64,000 nt of DNA, from positions 62,001-126,000 of the forward strand of contig NZ_MDHN01000041.1 of the NCBI RefSeq assembly GCF_001757105.1, written 5' to 3'. The DNA comes from Alteromonas confluentis (lineage in GTDB: Bacteria; Pseudomonadota; Gammaproteobacteria; Enterobacterales; Alteromonadaceae). Positions 27,264-37,829 of this stretch are shown here, one piece after another; position 1 is the first letter of the stretch; each line of letters opens with the position of its first letter. Below the pieces are notes generated by a model. That model was not told the DNA's origin, searched no databases, and saw only the letters and a program-made list of their open reading frames with translations. The translations under genes and the position numbers were made by a program.

Positions 27264-28910
27264 TTATTTCGCTGGGATGAAATTTGCGGCAGCACCCGGA
27301 CTGCCGTTATCCTTTCCCGGCTCATTCACCAATGCCATCGCCTTAGCTAGCGCCGCTTTGCGGTCTGGCGTTACAACCACACCACTCTGGTGCGCGTTGA
27401 TGTTTTCAAGCACTGTTTGTACTGCCGCAGCTGCGCCACACATGATCACGTGACGGCCTGCAGCCTTCGCATCAGATGTGATAGTTTCCACCGCCATTGC
27501 AGCAGAGACATCCATGGAGGGCACACGGCTGAAGTCCAGAATAAGCGCCCGTGAACCATTTTTTACTTTCTCACGAACGTGATGGCCTAAATCAGCGGCA
27601 GCACCAAAACTCAACGGACCACCAAAGCTGAAGATACGTACCTTGTTACCTGCCTGTTTAAGCAGCGCGTCTTCTTCAGGATCGGTTGATGTTTCTGGCA
27701 GATTATTCACTTCATCAAGCTGAAGCTGCGCAATTTGCTTAACATAAGCTAATGCAGCCAATACCACACCTACACCCACCGCAGTGATCAGATCTACAAA
27801 TACCGTCAGCCCCAGTACCAGCAACATGAGAACGAAGTCCCAACGCGGCCCAGTGTGCGCGCGCTTCAGATAACTCCAGTCGATGATATCCAGACCCACT
27901 TTCACCAGAATACCAGCCAATACGGCGTGAGGGATTTGCGCAGCTAATGGACCAAGGCCCAATACTATCGCTAGCAGTACCAGCGCATGAACCATACCCG
28001 ACAAGCGTTCTTTACCACCGCTTCGAATATTCACTACCGTACGCATCGTCGCGCCAGCACCCGCAATACCACCAATCAGGCCAGCAACCGTGTTACCAAC
28101 ACCCTGGCCGATAAGTTCTTTGTTACTGTCGTGACGAGTACGGGTCATGTTGTCCGCCACAAGAGACGTTAACAGCGAGTCAATTGCACCCAGGATAGCG
28201 AGAATGAAGGCAGCTTCCAGCACCAGAAGTAATTTTGACTGGTCGAATACCGGCATGTGCAGCTCTGGTAAACCTGTTGGAATATTGCCAAGAATTGGCG
28301 TTTCAAGACCTAAGCTCACCAGTGTACCAATGATCAGTGCTGCAAGCGCACCCGGTACCACTTTGCCCAATTTAGGCGGCCACTTATAGGCAATAACCAA
28401 TGTTCCTAAGCCAAGACCAAGGGTAACGAAATCGATGTCAGAAAGTGCCGTAGGAAGATATTTCAGCGCACCAATAGTGCCTCCCGGCGGCTCATGCCCC
28501 ATCAATCTACCAAGTTGCAGAATAATGATGATGGCACCAATACCAGACATAAAGCCGGATATCACTGGATAAGGCACCAGTCGGATATACTGACCGACAC
28601 CGGTAAAGCCCATAATTATTTGTAGCAGACCGGCGAGCATCACCACCGTAAAAATCAAGCCTAAGTCACCCGAAAGCGTGGCAAACAAGCCTGCCAGAAC
28701 GACCACCATGGGACCTGTCGGTCCTGAAATCTGCGACGGTGTACCACCTAATAATGCAGCAAAAAAACCAACCGCAATAGCGCCGTAAAGTCCTGCCATT
28801 GGGCCGACACCTGACGCCACACCAAGTGCGAGAGCTAGCGGCAGCGCAACAATACCGGCTGTGAGGCCGCCGGTTAAATCGCCTTTTACATTAGAAAGTA
28901 AGTTTTTCAT
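27264..28910 (-). CDS. SulP-family anion transporter, BicA-like
   Basis: 548 residues. SLC26/SulP transporter with the GLTAGIVALPLALALGVASG opening, GFFAALLGGTPSQISGPTGPM, ISGFMSGIGAIIIILQL and DNMTRTRHDSNKELIGQGVGN, all closely resembling cyanobacterial BicA, a Na+-dependent bicarbonate transporter. A C-terminal cytoplasmic STAS domain (about 430-530) follows. It lies 12 nt downstream of a beta-carbonic anhydrase, so bicarbonate is the most likely substrate, though sulfate or other anions cannot be excluded. A terminator follows. Confidence 0.9.
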   Translation of the reverse strand: MKNLLSNVKGDLTGGLTAGIVALPLALALGVASGVGPMAGLYGAIAVGFFAALLGGTPSQISGPTGPMVVVLAGLFATLSGDLGLIFTVVMLAGLLQIIMGFTGVGQYIRLVPYPVISGFMSGIGAIIIILQLGRLMGHEPPGGTIGALKYLPTALSDIDFVTLGLGLGTLVIAYKWPPKLGKVVPGALAALIIGTLVSLGLETPILGNIPTGLPELHMPVFDQSKLLLVLEAAFILAILGAIDSLLTSLVADNMTRTRHDSNKELIGQGVGNTVAGLIGGIAGAGATMRTVVNIRSGGKERLSGMVHALVLLAIVLGLGPLAAQIPHAVLAGILVKVGLDIIDWSYLKRAHTGPRWDFVLMLLVLGLTVFVDLITAVGVGVVLAALAYVKQIAQLQLDEVNNLPETSTDPEEDALLKQAGNKVRIFSFGGPLSFGAAADLGHHVREKVKNGSRALILDFSRVPSMDVSAAMAVETITSDAKAAGRHVIMCGAAAAVQTVLENINAHQSGVVVTPDRKAALAKAMALVNEPGKDNGSPGAAANFIPAK

Positions 28911-28922
28911 CTGACTCGCCTC

Positions 28923-29570
28923 CTACCTTTTCTCGCCAAAGGGTTTGCCACCATATACGTCCTGAAGCAGCTTGAATGCTTCAGCTTTCTCATCGTAGCA
29001 AAGCACGTCACCAGACTCGATGTCGTAAACCCAACCATGCAATTGAACTTGCTTAGTGGCAAGTTTCGCTGCAACGGCAGGATGGGTGCGAATGTGCTGC
29101 ATTTGCTGCAATACATTCTCTTTGGTGACTTCATCGAGATAATCAGCTGATAAATCGCCGTGCTTTTCCTTCACCACTTCGGTGGCGCAACGGCAATGAC
29201 CAAGCCATTCTTTTACGTGGGGTAATGTATCGAGTGAATCAGGCGCAAGTGCACCTTTCATCGCGCCGCAGTCAGAGTGACCACAAATGATGATGTGGCT
29301 TACACCCAAAGCCGCAACGGCAAATTCAATAGAAGCGGTCATACCGCCGGTATGGGTAGTATGCGGAGGAACAATATTGCCAGCATTACGGCAGATGAAG
29401 AGATCACCCGGGCCGGTCTGAGTCACGAGGTTGGGATCGATTCTCGAATCAGCGCAGGTGATGAAAAGGACTTCGGGATTTTGGCCATTAGCCAATTTTT
29501 CGAAGGTTGCTTTATTTTTGGGGAATACCTCTTTCTGAAACTTTGCGACACCAGAGATCACGTGGTCCAT
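28923..29570 (-). CDS. beta-carbonic anhydrase, copy 1
   Basis: 215 residues. Interconverts CO2 and bicarbonate. Zinc ligands are in CADSRIDP (Cys, with the Asp-Arg dyad) and GHSDCGAMKG (His and Cys). The TGGMTASIEFAVAALGVSHI core is typical of the class. By eye about three quarters of residues match the second copy (31366-32016), and their upstream regions share an operator layout. It forms a two-gene operon with the BicA-like transporter. Confidence 0.95.
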   Translation of the reverse strand: MDHVISGVAKFQKEVFPKNKATFEKLANGQNPEVLFITCADSRIDPNLVTQTGPGDLFICRNAGNIVPPHTTHTGGMTASIEFAVAALGVSHIIICGHSDCGAMKGALAPDSLDTLPHVKEWLGHCRCATEVVKEKHGDLSADYLDEVTKENVLQQMQHIRTHPAVAAKLATKQVQLHGWVYDIESGDVLCYDEKAEAFKLLQDVYGGKPFGEKR

Positions 29571-29628
29571 AAATTTACCTCAAATTAACATGGTATTATC
29601 ATTATTCTGTTAAAAGAATTTTTAACTG

Positions 29629-29675
29629 ATAGCTTTATAGAAAAACACCACTACTCGCGATAGCTTTTTTCTATC
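29629..29675. promoter_or_regulatory. two-part LysR-type operator upstream of carbonic anhydrase 1
   Basis: Element A, CTGATAGCTTTATAG (with ATAG at 29629), is followed 31 bp on by element B, GATAG-N7-CTATC (29659-29675). The same elements with identical spacing precede carbonic anhydrase 2, while the sequence between has diverged. ATAG-N7-CTAT fits the T-N11-A pattern of LysR-type and specifically OxyR-like sites. The regulator is inferred to be the product of 32154-33113. Confidence 0.6.
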
Positions 29676-29750
29676 AGAGATACTCATTTGAATGAGTTGA
29701 TGAGTAATTACACTGTCAGTAAAACAATAAACCAATTTTTCGAGATAAAC

Positions 29751-29773
29751 AAAAAGGGCCTAATCGGCCCTTT
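29751..29773 (-). terminator. terminator of the second CA-SulP operon
   Basis: Stem AAAGGGCC / GGCCCTTT with loop TAATC and a minus-strand T-run. It lies about 43 nt past the stop of the SulP gene at 29816. Confidence 0.85.
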
Positions 29774-29815
29774 AACTGCAGGACTAACTAACAGAAAGCG
29801 TCTTAGAACATTCTA

Positions 29816-31354
29816 TTATTGTTGAAACTGTATAGTTTCAACTTTAATGTTTTTACTACCGGCTTGGTCGAGGTAATCTTTAACCAATTCCTTTACATCG
29901 AAAGCCACTGACTTACTCTTTGAGAAATCCAGAACGACTTTGGAATCTTTTGGAATAGAGTTTAGTTTCTTCAAAATGCTAGGTTTGTTAAAGAAAGAGA
30001 CTTCCTCAGCCATAACAATGTGATGCGTTCTCGCACCGCCTTCTTCGTTCACGGTTTCAGTGAACTGGTATGAATTGCGGTAGCTGTGTTTCAGTGTGAA
30101 GAACACGCTCACAGCAAGGCCTGTTACCACACCTGTCAGAAGGTCAGTAAATACCATTACCAGAATAGTGGTAACGAAGGGTAAGAACTGCTCCCAACCC
30201 GTTTTGTACATCACTTTAAACATGGCAGGCTTAGCCAGCTTGTAACCAACGGTAATAAGAATGGCAGCTAACGATGCCAACGGGATCTGGTTCAGCATAG
30301 TGGCTGCTGCAAATACCGCGATTAACAGAAAAACACCGTGCAGAATGGCTGACATTTTGGTTTTACCACCAAAGGCGATATTCGCAGAACTACGAACAAT
30401 TACCTGAGTAATAGGTAAACCACCTACCAGACCAGAAATAATGTTACCAATACCTTGCGCTTTCAACTCACGGTTGGTTGGTGTTGTATTCTTCTGCGGG
30501 TCCAGTTTATCGGTAGCTTCAACACAAAGCAGTGTTTCAATACTGGCAACCGCCGCCATAACCAACGCGATGGTGAATACATCAATATTCATCATTTCAG
30601 AGAATGCCGGGAACGCCATTTCTGCTTTAAAAGCTTCGAAGCTGTCGATAACCGGCAAGCTGACTAATTGGTCTGCCTGTAATGGCATACCAGCTTGAGC
30701 CAGTACGATAGAAGCAACAATACCCAGCAGAACCACTACAATAGGCCCCTGAATAAGCTGGAATATTTTGTGTGCTTTGGTGAGGTATTTATCCCAAATG
30801 ACCAGCAAGGCCAGGGAAACCACCGAAATCGCAACCGCTGCTGGTGACATAAGAGACACCGCATGCTCGATTGCAGAGAAGGTGTTTTCTCCATTTACTT
30901 GGTTGAAGGCTTCTTCTCCAAGAAAATCGGAATGCCACCCAAACAGGTAAGGTAACTGTTTCAGAATAATCAGAATACCGATACCTGCCAGCATGCCGGT
31001 TATGACCGACGTGGGGAAGAAGTAGGCAACAAAACCAGCGCGCATAAATCCAAGAATTAACTGGAACACACCGGCAAGTACCACGGCAACCAGAAACAAT
31101 TCCCAGCTTCCAAGTGTACCAATGGCATCAAAAACGATTACCGCTAACCCTGCTGCTGGTCCGCTTACACCGAGTCGAGAACCACTCATCAGGCCAACAA
31201 TGACACCACCGATGATACCGGCGATAACGCCGGAAAACAACGGTGCGCCAGAAGCCAGAGCGATACCCAGACAAAGTGGTAACGCGACAAAAAATACAAC
31301 GATACTGGCGGGTAAATCGTTCTTTATTTCACTAAACGATAAATCAAGTTTCAT
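29816..31354 (-). CDS. SulP-family anion transporter (second, divergent)
   Basis: 512 residues. SLC26/SulP transporter starting IKNDLPASIVVFFVALPLCLGIALASGAP, with LMSGSRLGVSGPAAGLAVIVF, IITGMLAGIGI-type segment and the GQG motif region RELKAQGIGNIISGLVGGLPITQVIVRSSANI. A STAS domain ends the protein. It differs strongly from the BicA-like paralogue downstream, so it is not a recent duplicate. Lies 11 nt after carbonic anhydrase 2, making bicarbonate the likely substrate. SulP proteins linked or fused to carbonic anhydrase are known in bacteria. Confidence 0.9.
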   Translation of the reverse strand: MKLDLSFSEIKNDLPASIVVFFVALPLCLGIALASGAPLFSGVIAGIIGGVIVGLMSGSRLGVSGPAAGLAVIVFDAIGTLGSWELFLVAVVLAGVFQLILGFMRAGFVAYFFPTSVITGMLAGIGILIILKQLPYLFGWHSDFLGEEAFNQVNGENTFSAIEHAVSLMSPAAVAISVVSLALLVIWDKYLTKAHKIFQLIQGPIVVVLLGIVASIVLAQAGMPLQADQLVSLPVIDSFEAFKAEMAFPAFSEMMNIDVFTIALVMAAVASIETLLCVEATDKLDPQKNTTPTNRELKAQGIGNIISGLVGGLPITQVIVRSSANIAFGGKTKMSAILHGVFLLIAVFAAATMLNQIPLASLAAILITVGYKLAKPAMFKVMYKTGWEQFLPFVTTILVMVFTDLLTGVVTGLAVSVFFTLKHSYRNSYQFTETVNEEGGARTHHIVMAEEVSFFNKPSILKKLNSIPKDSKVVLDFSKSKSVAFDVKELVKDYLDQAGSKNIKVETIQFQQ

Positions 31355-31365
31355 AGGCTATTTCC

Positions 31366-32016
31366 TTACGCGCCTACCACTAAAGTGCGCTCAGCATAGG
31401 CCTGTTCCATTTCTTTGAAACTGTCTGTTTCAGGGTCGTAGCAATGGACCATGCCGGTTTCAATGTCGTATACCCAACCGTGTAACTGAACGGCTTTAGT
31501 CGCCAGTTTAGCGGCTACTGCTGGGTGGGTTTTCAGGTGTTGCATTTGCTGCAATACGTTCTCTTTAGTCACTTCTGCTAAGCTATCAGCATTAAGTTCG
31601 CCACCATGCTTTTCTTTAACAACTTCAGTGGCACAACGGCAGTGACCTAACCACTCTTTAACGTGTGGCAAGCTATCCAATTTTTCAGGATTTAGTGCAC
31701 CTTTCATTGCACCGCAATCGGTATGGCCACATACTACGATGTGGCTAACGCCAAGTGCAGCAACAGCAAACTCGATTGATGCAGTCATGCCACCGGTTTG
31801 GTTGCTGTGAGGAGGTACAATGTTGCCAGCGTTGCGGCAGATGAAAAGCTCGCCTGGATCTGTTTGCGTTACCAGATTCGGGTCGATGCGGGAGTCCGCA
31901 CAAGTAATGAACAATACTTCCGGATTCTGGCCGGTCGCCAGCTTTTTGAAGGTTTCTTTCTTTTCAGGATAAACGTCGCGCTGAAACTTAGCTACACCAG
32001 AAATTACATGATCCAT
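31366..32016 (-). CDS. beta-carbonic anhydrase, copy 2
   Basis: 216 residues. Same zinc site as copy 1 (CADSRIDP, GHTDCGAMKG) and nearly identical over long blocks, with differences concentrated at the N-terminal helix, the EKHGGELNADS insertion and the C-terminal tail. First gene of a CA-SulP operon, divergent from an OxyR-like LysR regulator with 137 bp between. Paralogy with copy 1 including the promoter points to tandem duplication. Confidence 0.95.
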   Translation of the reverse strand: MDHVISGVAKFQRDVYPEKKETFKKLATGQNPEVLFITCADSRIDPNLVTQTDPGELFICRNAGNIVPPHSNQTGGMTASIEFAVAALGVSHIVVCGHTDCGAMKGALNPEKLDSLPHVKEWLGHCRCATEVVKEKHGGELNADSLAEVTKENVLQQMQHLKTHPAVAAKLATKAVQLHGWVYDIETGMVHCYDPETDSFKEMEQAYAERTLVVGA

Positions 32017-32076
32017 TTATTACTCCTAAGTACACGGATAAACTTTAGTTTAAATCTATACTGACAAGATTGACTG

Positions 32077-32123
32077 ATAGCTTTATAGATGTATAGAGTA
32101 TATCGCGATAGCAAAAAGCTATC
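32077..32123. promoter_or_regulatory. two-part LysR-type operator between carbonic anhydrase 2 and the LysR gene
   Basis: Element A CTGATAGCTTTATAG (ATAG at 32077) and element B GATAGC-AAAAA-GCTATC (32107-32123, a perfect 6-bp-arm dyad containing ATAG-N7-CTAT). Offset from A to B is 31 bp, exactly as upstream of carbonic anhydrase 1. The site lies 30 bp before the LysR start and 61 bp before the anhydrase start, suitable for divergent control. Confidence 0.65.
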
Positions 32124-32153
32124 ACATGATAAAATAATACATTTAACAGACAG

Positions 32154-33113
32154 ATGGTCCCTATGTTTTTTAACGGTAAAGCGCCCTCGCTTAATCAAAT
32201 TCGCTACTTTGTTACCGTGGCTAAACACCTTAACTTTCGCCGTGCTGCGCAAATTTTAGGTATCAGTCAACCCACCCTTACCAGCCAAATAAGCACACTG
32301 GAAACAAACCTGGGTTTGGTGTTGTTCGAGCGTTCTCGCTCAGGCACTTTGCTTTCCGCTCAGGGCAAAGCCTTACTTGAATATGCCGATGCGGTTTTAC
32401 AATCGACTATGCAGTTTGGTGAAATGGCGCAATCGCTAACGCAAGGCGACTCAACCACATACCGTTTAGGCATTCCGCCCACACTGGGGCCGTATCTGCT
32501 GCCACACATATTGCCAGATATTCACCGCTTACGGCCGGGACTTAAGTTCTATGTACGTGAGGCTGCGCCGAAACAACTGTTACAAGGCCTGCTTGCGGGT
32601 GAATTCGACATTACGCTTTCGCCGATGTCAAACCGCGATTCACAAATCCAAACACAGCCGCTGTTCATTGAACCTCTGAAATTCGTTTTACCTGCGGACC
32701 ACCCGATGTCTGGACGGGACTTCATCGAGCCGGAAGAGATACGAGGGCAGAAAATCCTGGCGCTGGAAGACCGCCATCACTTTCACTATCAGGTACAGGA
32801 AATTTGTGCTCAGCTTGGGGCTAACGTTGATCGCGATTACGAAGGGACGAGTCTGGATACGTTGCGGCAAATGGTAGTCATGGGCATGGGCATGGCGTTT
32901 TTGCCTGGTCTTTATGTTCATTCAGAGCTGCACCACCCAGAAGCATTGCATGTGTGCGAACTGGCTGACATGCCGATTGTACGGCAACACATGCTGGCGT
33001 GGCGAAACACCTCACCAGCGCGTGCTACCTTTCGCGACCTGGCAAGTTTAATGCGCAATGTGATCAGTGACCGCTTGCAAACTGCAGTTTCGGTGTCGGA
33101 ATTGACACCTTAA
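32154..33113 (+). CDS. LysR-type regulator, OxyR-like, lacking the peroxidatic cysteine
   Basis: 319 residues. N-terminal LysR helix-turn-helix (FVTVAKHLNFRRAAQILGISQPTLTSQISTLE, about 19-50) and a regulatory domain that tracks OxyR: IPPTLGPYLLPHILPDIHRLRP and EGTSLDTLRQMVVMGMGMAFLPGL. In OxyR the redox Cys199 lies in LEDGHC; here the segment is LEDRHH, with His at 209, while the partner Cys208 equivalent is kept (Cys218). So it should not sense peroxide by the usual disulfide. Divergent from carbonic anhydrase 2 with a shared operator; likely regulates the CA-SulP operons. Effector unknown. Confidence 0.85.
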   Translation: MVPMFFNGKAPSLNQIRYFVTVAKHLNFRRAAQILGISQPTLTSQISTLETNLGLVLFERSRSGTLLSAQGKALLEYADAVLQSTMQFGEMAQSLTQGDSTTYRLGIPPTLGPYLLPHILPDIHRLRPGLKFYVREAAPKQLLQGLLAGEFDITLSPMSNRDSQIQTQPLFIEPLKFVLPADHPMSGRDFIEPEEIRGQKILALEDRHHFHYQVQEICAQLGANVDRDYEGTSLDTLRQMVVMGMGMAFLPGLYVHSELHHPEALHVCELADMPIVRQHMLAWRNTSPARATFRDLASLMRNVISDRLQTAVSVSELTP

Positions 33114-33195
33114 CGCATCTAGCCGTTTCTTCGACTGAATCGATACAGTGTAGACAGATAAACCATGAGTAGAAATGCTATATTCCGAGTAAATC

Positions 33196-34110
33196 ATGAA
33201 CTCTGCTCACGGAACAACCATGCTTGATCGCCAGCATTTGAAAATTATTGCCGCTATTAATGAATTCGGCACCCTCACTGAAGCGGCAGACAACATGCAT
33301 TTGACCCAGTCCGCACTGAGTCACAGCATGAAGAAGCTAGAGCAGCAAGCTGGCATCGCGTTCTGGGAAAAAGATGGCCGACGTTTACGGCTTACCGATG
33401 CTGGCAATGCCGTGCTGAACCTTGCGCAACGATTACTCCCTCAGTTTGCTCATACTGAAGAACAACTCGCCCATATAGCGCAGGGTAAACAGGGCATTTT
33501 GCGTATTGGTATGGAGTGTCACCCTTGTTATCAGTGGCTGTTAAGAGTGGTGAAGCCGTTTTTATTAGACTACCCGGACGTAGATGTAGACGTGCGTCAA
33601 AAATTTACCTTTGGCGGGCTACAGGCACTGCATGGTTACGATATCGATCTATTGTTGACGCCAGATCCGCTGCACCTGCCCTCTATTCAATACGAAGCGG
33701 TTTTTGATTACGAGCAAGTACTCGTTGTATCTCGCGAACACCCGCTGGCAGCGGAATCGATGGTTGAAGCACAAGCATTGGCTGACGAAACGCTACTGAC
33801 TTACCCGGTTGAACCTTCCAGACTGGATGTCTTCTCTCACTTCCTCACGCCTGCTAGCTGTACAGTTAAAAAACACAAAACTATCGAGACCACTGAAATC
33901 ATGCTGCAAATGATCAGTGCTGGTCGTGGCGTGGGCGCACTCCCCAAATGGCTCGCTGAAGAGCAAGCGGAAGCGCTGCAACTAATCACTGTGCGTTTAG
34001 GTAAAAATGGCATACAAAAATCGTTGAACCTGGGCTATCGAAAGTCGGATACCAACGCGCCATTCATTAAAGCGTTTATCGCGTTGGCGAGATCCATCGG
34101 CCAGCCCTAA
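33196..34110 (+). CDS. metR: MetR-type LysR regulator of methionine genes
   Basis: 304 residues from the ATG at 33196; an in-frame ATG at 33220 (MLDRQHLKII) matches the E. coli MetR start better. LysR helix-turn-helix (LTEAADNMHLTQSALSHSMKKLEQQ) and the MetR signature RIGMECHPCYQWLLRVVKPFL in the effector domain. MetR uses homocysteine as co-effector to activate metA, metE and metH. It lies near a metA-methionine synthase operon on the opposite strand. Weak Met-box-like repeats occur upstream (33113-33136). Confidence 0.88.
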   Translation: MNSAHGTTMLDRQHLKIIAAINEFGTLTEAADNMHLTQSALSHSMKKLEQQAGIAFWEKDGRRLRLTDAGNAVLNLAQRLLPQFAHTEEQLAHIAQGKQGILRIGMECHPCYQWLLRVVKPFLLDYPDVDVDVRQKFTFGGLQALHGYDIDLLLTPDPLHLPSIQYEAVFDYEQVLVVSREHPLAAESMVEAQALADETLLTYPVEPSRLDVFSHFLTPASCTVKKHKTIETTEIMLQMISAGRGVGALPKWLAEEQAEALQLITVRLGKNGIQKSLNLGYRKSDTNAPFIKAFIALARSIGQP

Positions 34111-34191
34111 CGTCAATCCTAACGCCAATAAAGATACGCTTTCAACACAAGCACCAAGCAGCACGACAAATTTTGTTTATCGCTAGAGACG

Positions 34192-34554
34192 CTAGCTTAA
34201 AGCAGGTAACCGATTGTTCTCGCAAAGAATAAGCTGGCAATGGCGCTGAGTCAGCGATTCAGCGAATCTTTGTTGGTAAATATCAAAGTCAGCGCCACTG
34301 GCACAAATAACCGCTTTCACCTGATGTTTCTCAACCAGTGAAAGCAATTCGCTGGAATAACGCAGTTCGGTTTCCAGAATGAAGGTGCGGTGATGCCAGG
34401 GTTCTTCGTTCATGAAAAATGACAGGTGTAAGGAGGATTCTGCCTGAATGCGGCTGCCGAGCTGATACGAGGGATAATCGGTACCTACAACGATAACGTT
34501 CGCAGATGCGGGGCGGAACTTTTGAAAAAAGCGTTTTATCAACCTGCTCACCAT
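34192..34554 (-). CDS. small uncharacterised protein with a Rossmann-like N-terminal half
   Basis: 120 residues, not recognised. A basic start (SRLIKRFFQKF) precedes NVIVVGTDYPSYQLGSRIQ, then ILETELRYSSELLSLVEKHQVKAVICAS. The strand-turn-helix pattern with VGTD and ending VICAS loosely recalls the nucleotide- or CoA-binding domain at the front of NDP-sugar modifying enzymes (PglF/WbpM type), but without the catalytic part. It lies 21 nt downstream of the DUF938 gene and could be the last gene of the methionine operon. Function unknown. Confidence 0.6.
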   Translation of the reverse strand: MVSRLIKRFFQKFRPASANVIVVGTDYPSYQLGSRIQAESSLHLSFFMNEEPWHHRTFILETELRYSSELLSLVEKHQVKAVICASGADFDIYQQRFAESLTQRHCQLILCENNRLPALS

Positions 34555-34575
34555 TTCATTGTGATAACTGTCAGT

Positions 34576-35166
34576 CTACCGCTTTTTCCATTGCAACAGT
34601 AAGTTGTTTGCGGGCATGGTGTGAACTTCTACCAATGTGAGCGCCGGCGCCCAGGCTTCGAGTTCCTGAATGTCCCGGTAGCCTCCGCAGCCTCTTTCTA
34701 ACAGGCTAAGATGAAACTCACGGTTGCTATGGCTGCTAAACACGCCGTCATCGGTAAACGGGCCATACTGGCAAAATACACCACCCTGAGGCAATGCTTC
34801 CGACAGCGTCTGCATCATTTCAGCAATTTCCGCCTTCTGCATGATGTGCGCAGTATTGGCAGAATAAACCGCATCATACTCAGCAAATGGAAGCTCGCCC
34901 TGCCCCACTGTGAGAGACAACGGCGATAGCAGATTTTCTGACGGATAAGCAGACAACCATAATTTAATGCCTTCGTGGTAAACCGGCTGATCGCTGGTTT
35001 GCCAAATCAGATGTGGCAGATTTGGGGCAAAGTGCACCGCATGCTGCCCGGTACCGCTGCCGACTTCCAGCACGCGTTTACGGTCTGCAAACGCGTCTTT
35101 CAGTATTGCTAGAATTGGCCCTTTGTTGTTTTCACAGGCCTGGGAAAATGGCAGCTGGCCGGTCAT
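34576..35166 (-). CDS. DUF938 family SAM-dependent methyltransferase-like protein
   Basis: 196 residues. Class I methyltransferase fold: the SAM-binding motif I is RVLEVGSGTGQHAVHFAPNLP (about 34-54), with ANTAHIMQKAEIAEMMQTL following, a DUF938 signature. The substrate is unknown. It lies 29 nt downstream of the cobalamin-dependent methionine synthase module, so it may be co-expressed with methyl-cycle genes. Confidence 0.85.
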   Translation of the reverse strand: MTGQLPFSQACENNKGPILAILKDAFADRKRVLEVGSGTGQHAVHFAPNLPHLIWQTSDQPVYHEGIKLWLSAYPSENLLSPLSLTVGQGELPFAEYDAVYSANTAHIMQKAEIAEMMQTLSEALPQGGVFCQYGPFTDDGVFSSHSNREFHLSLLERGCGGYRDIQELEAWAPALTLVEVHTMPANNLLLQWKKR

Positions 35167-35195
35167 CAGTTTAGCTTCCGTTTATCATCAGGCGA

Positions 35196-37820
<2,625 letters not shown>

Positions 37821-37829
37821 AATAACACC

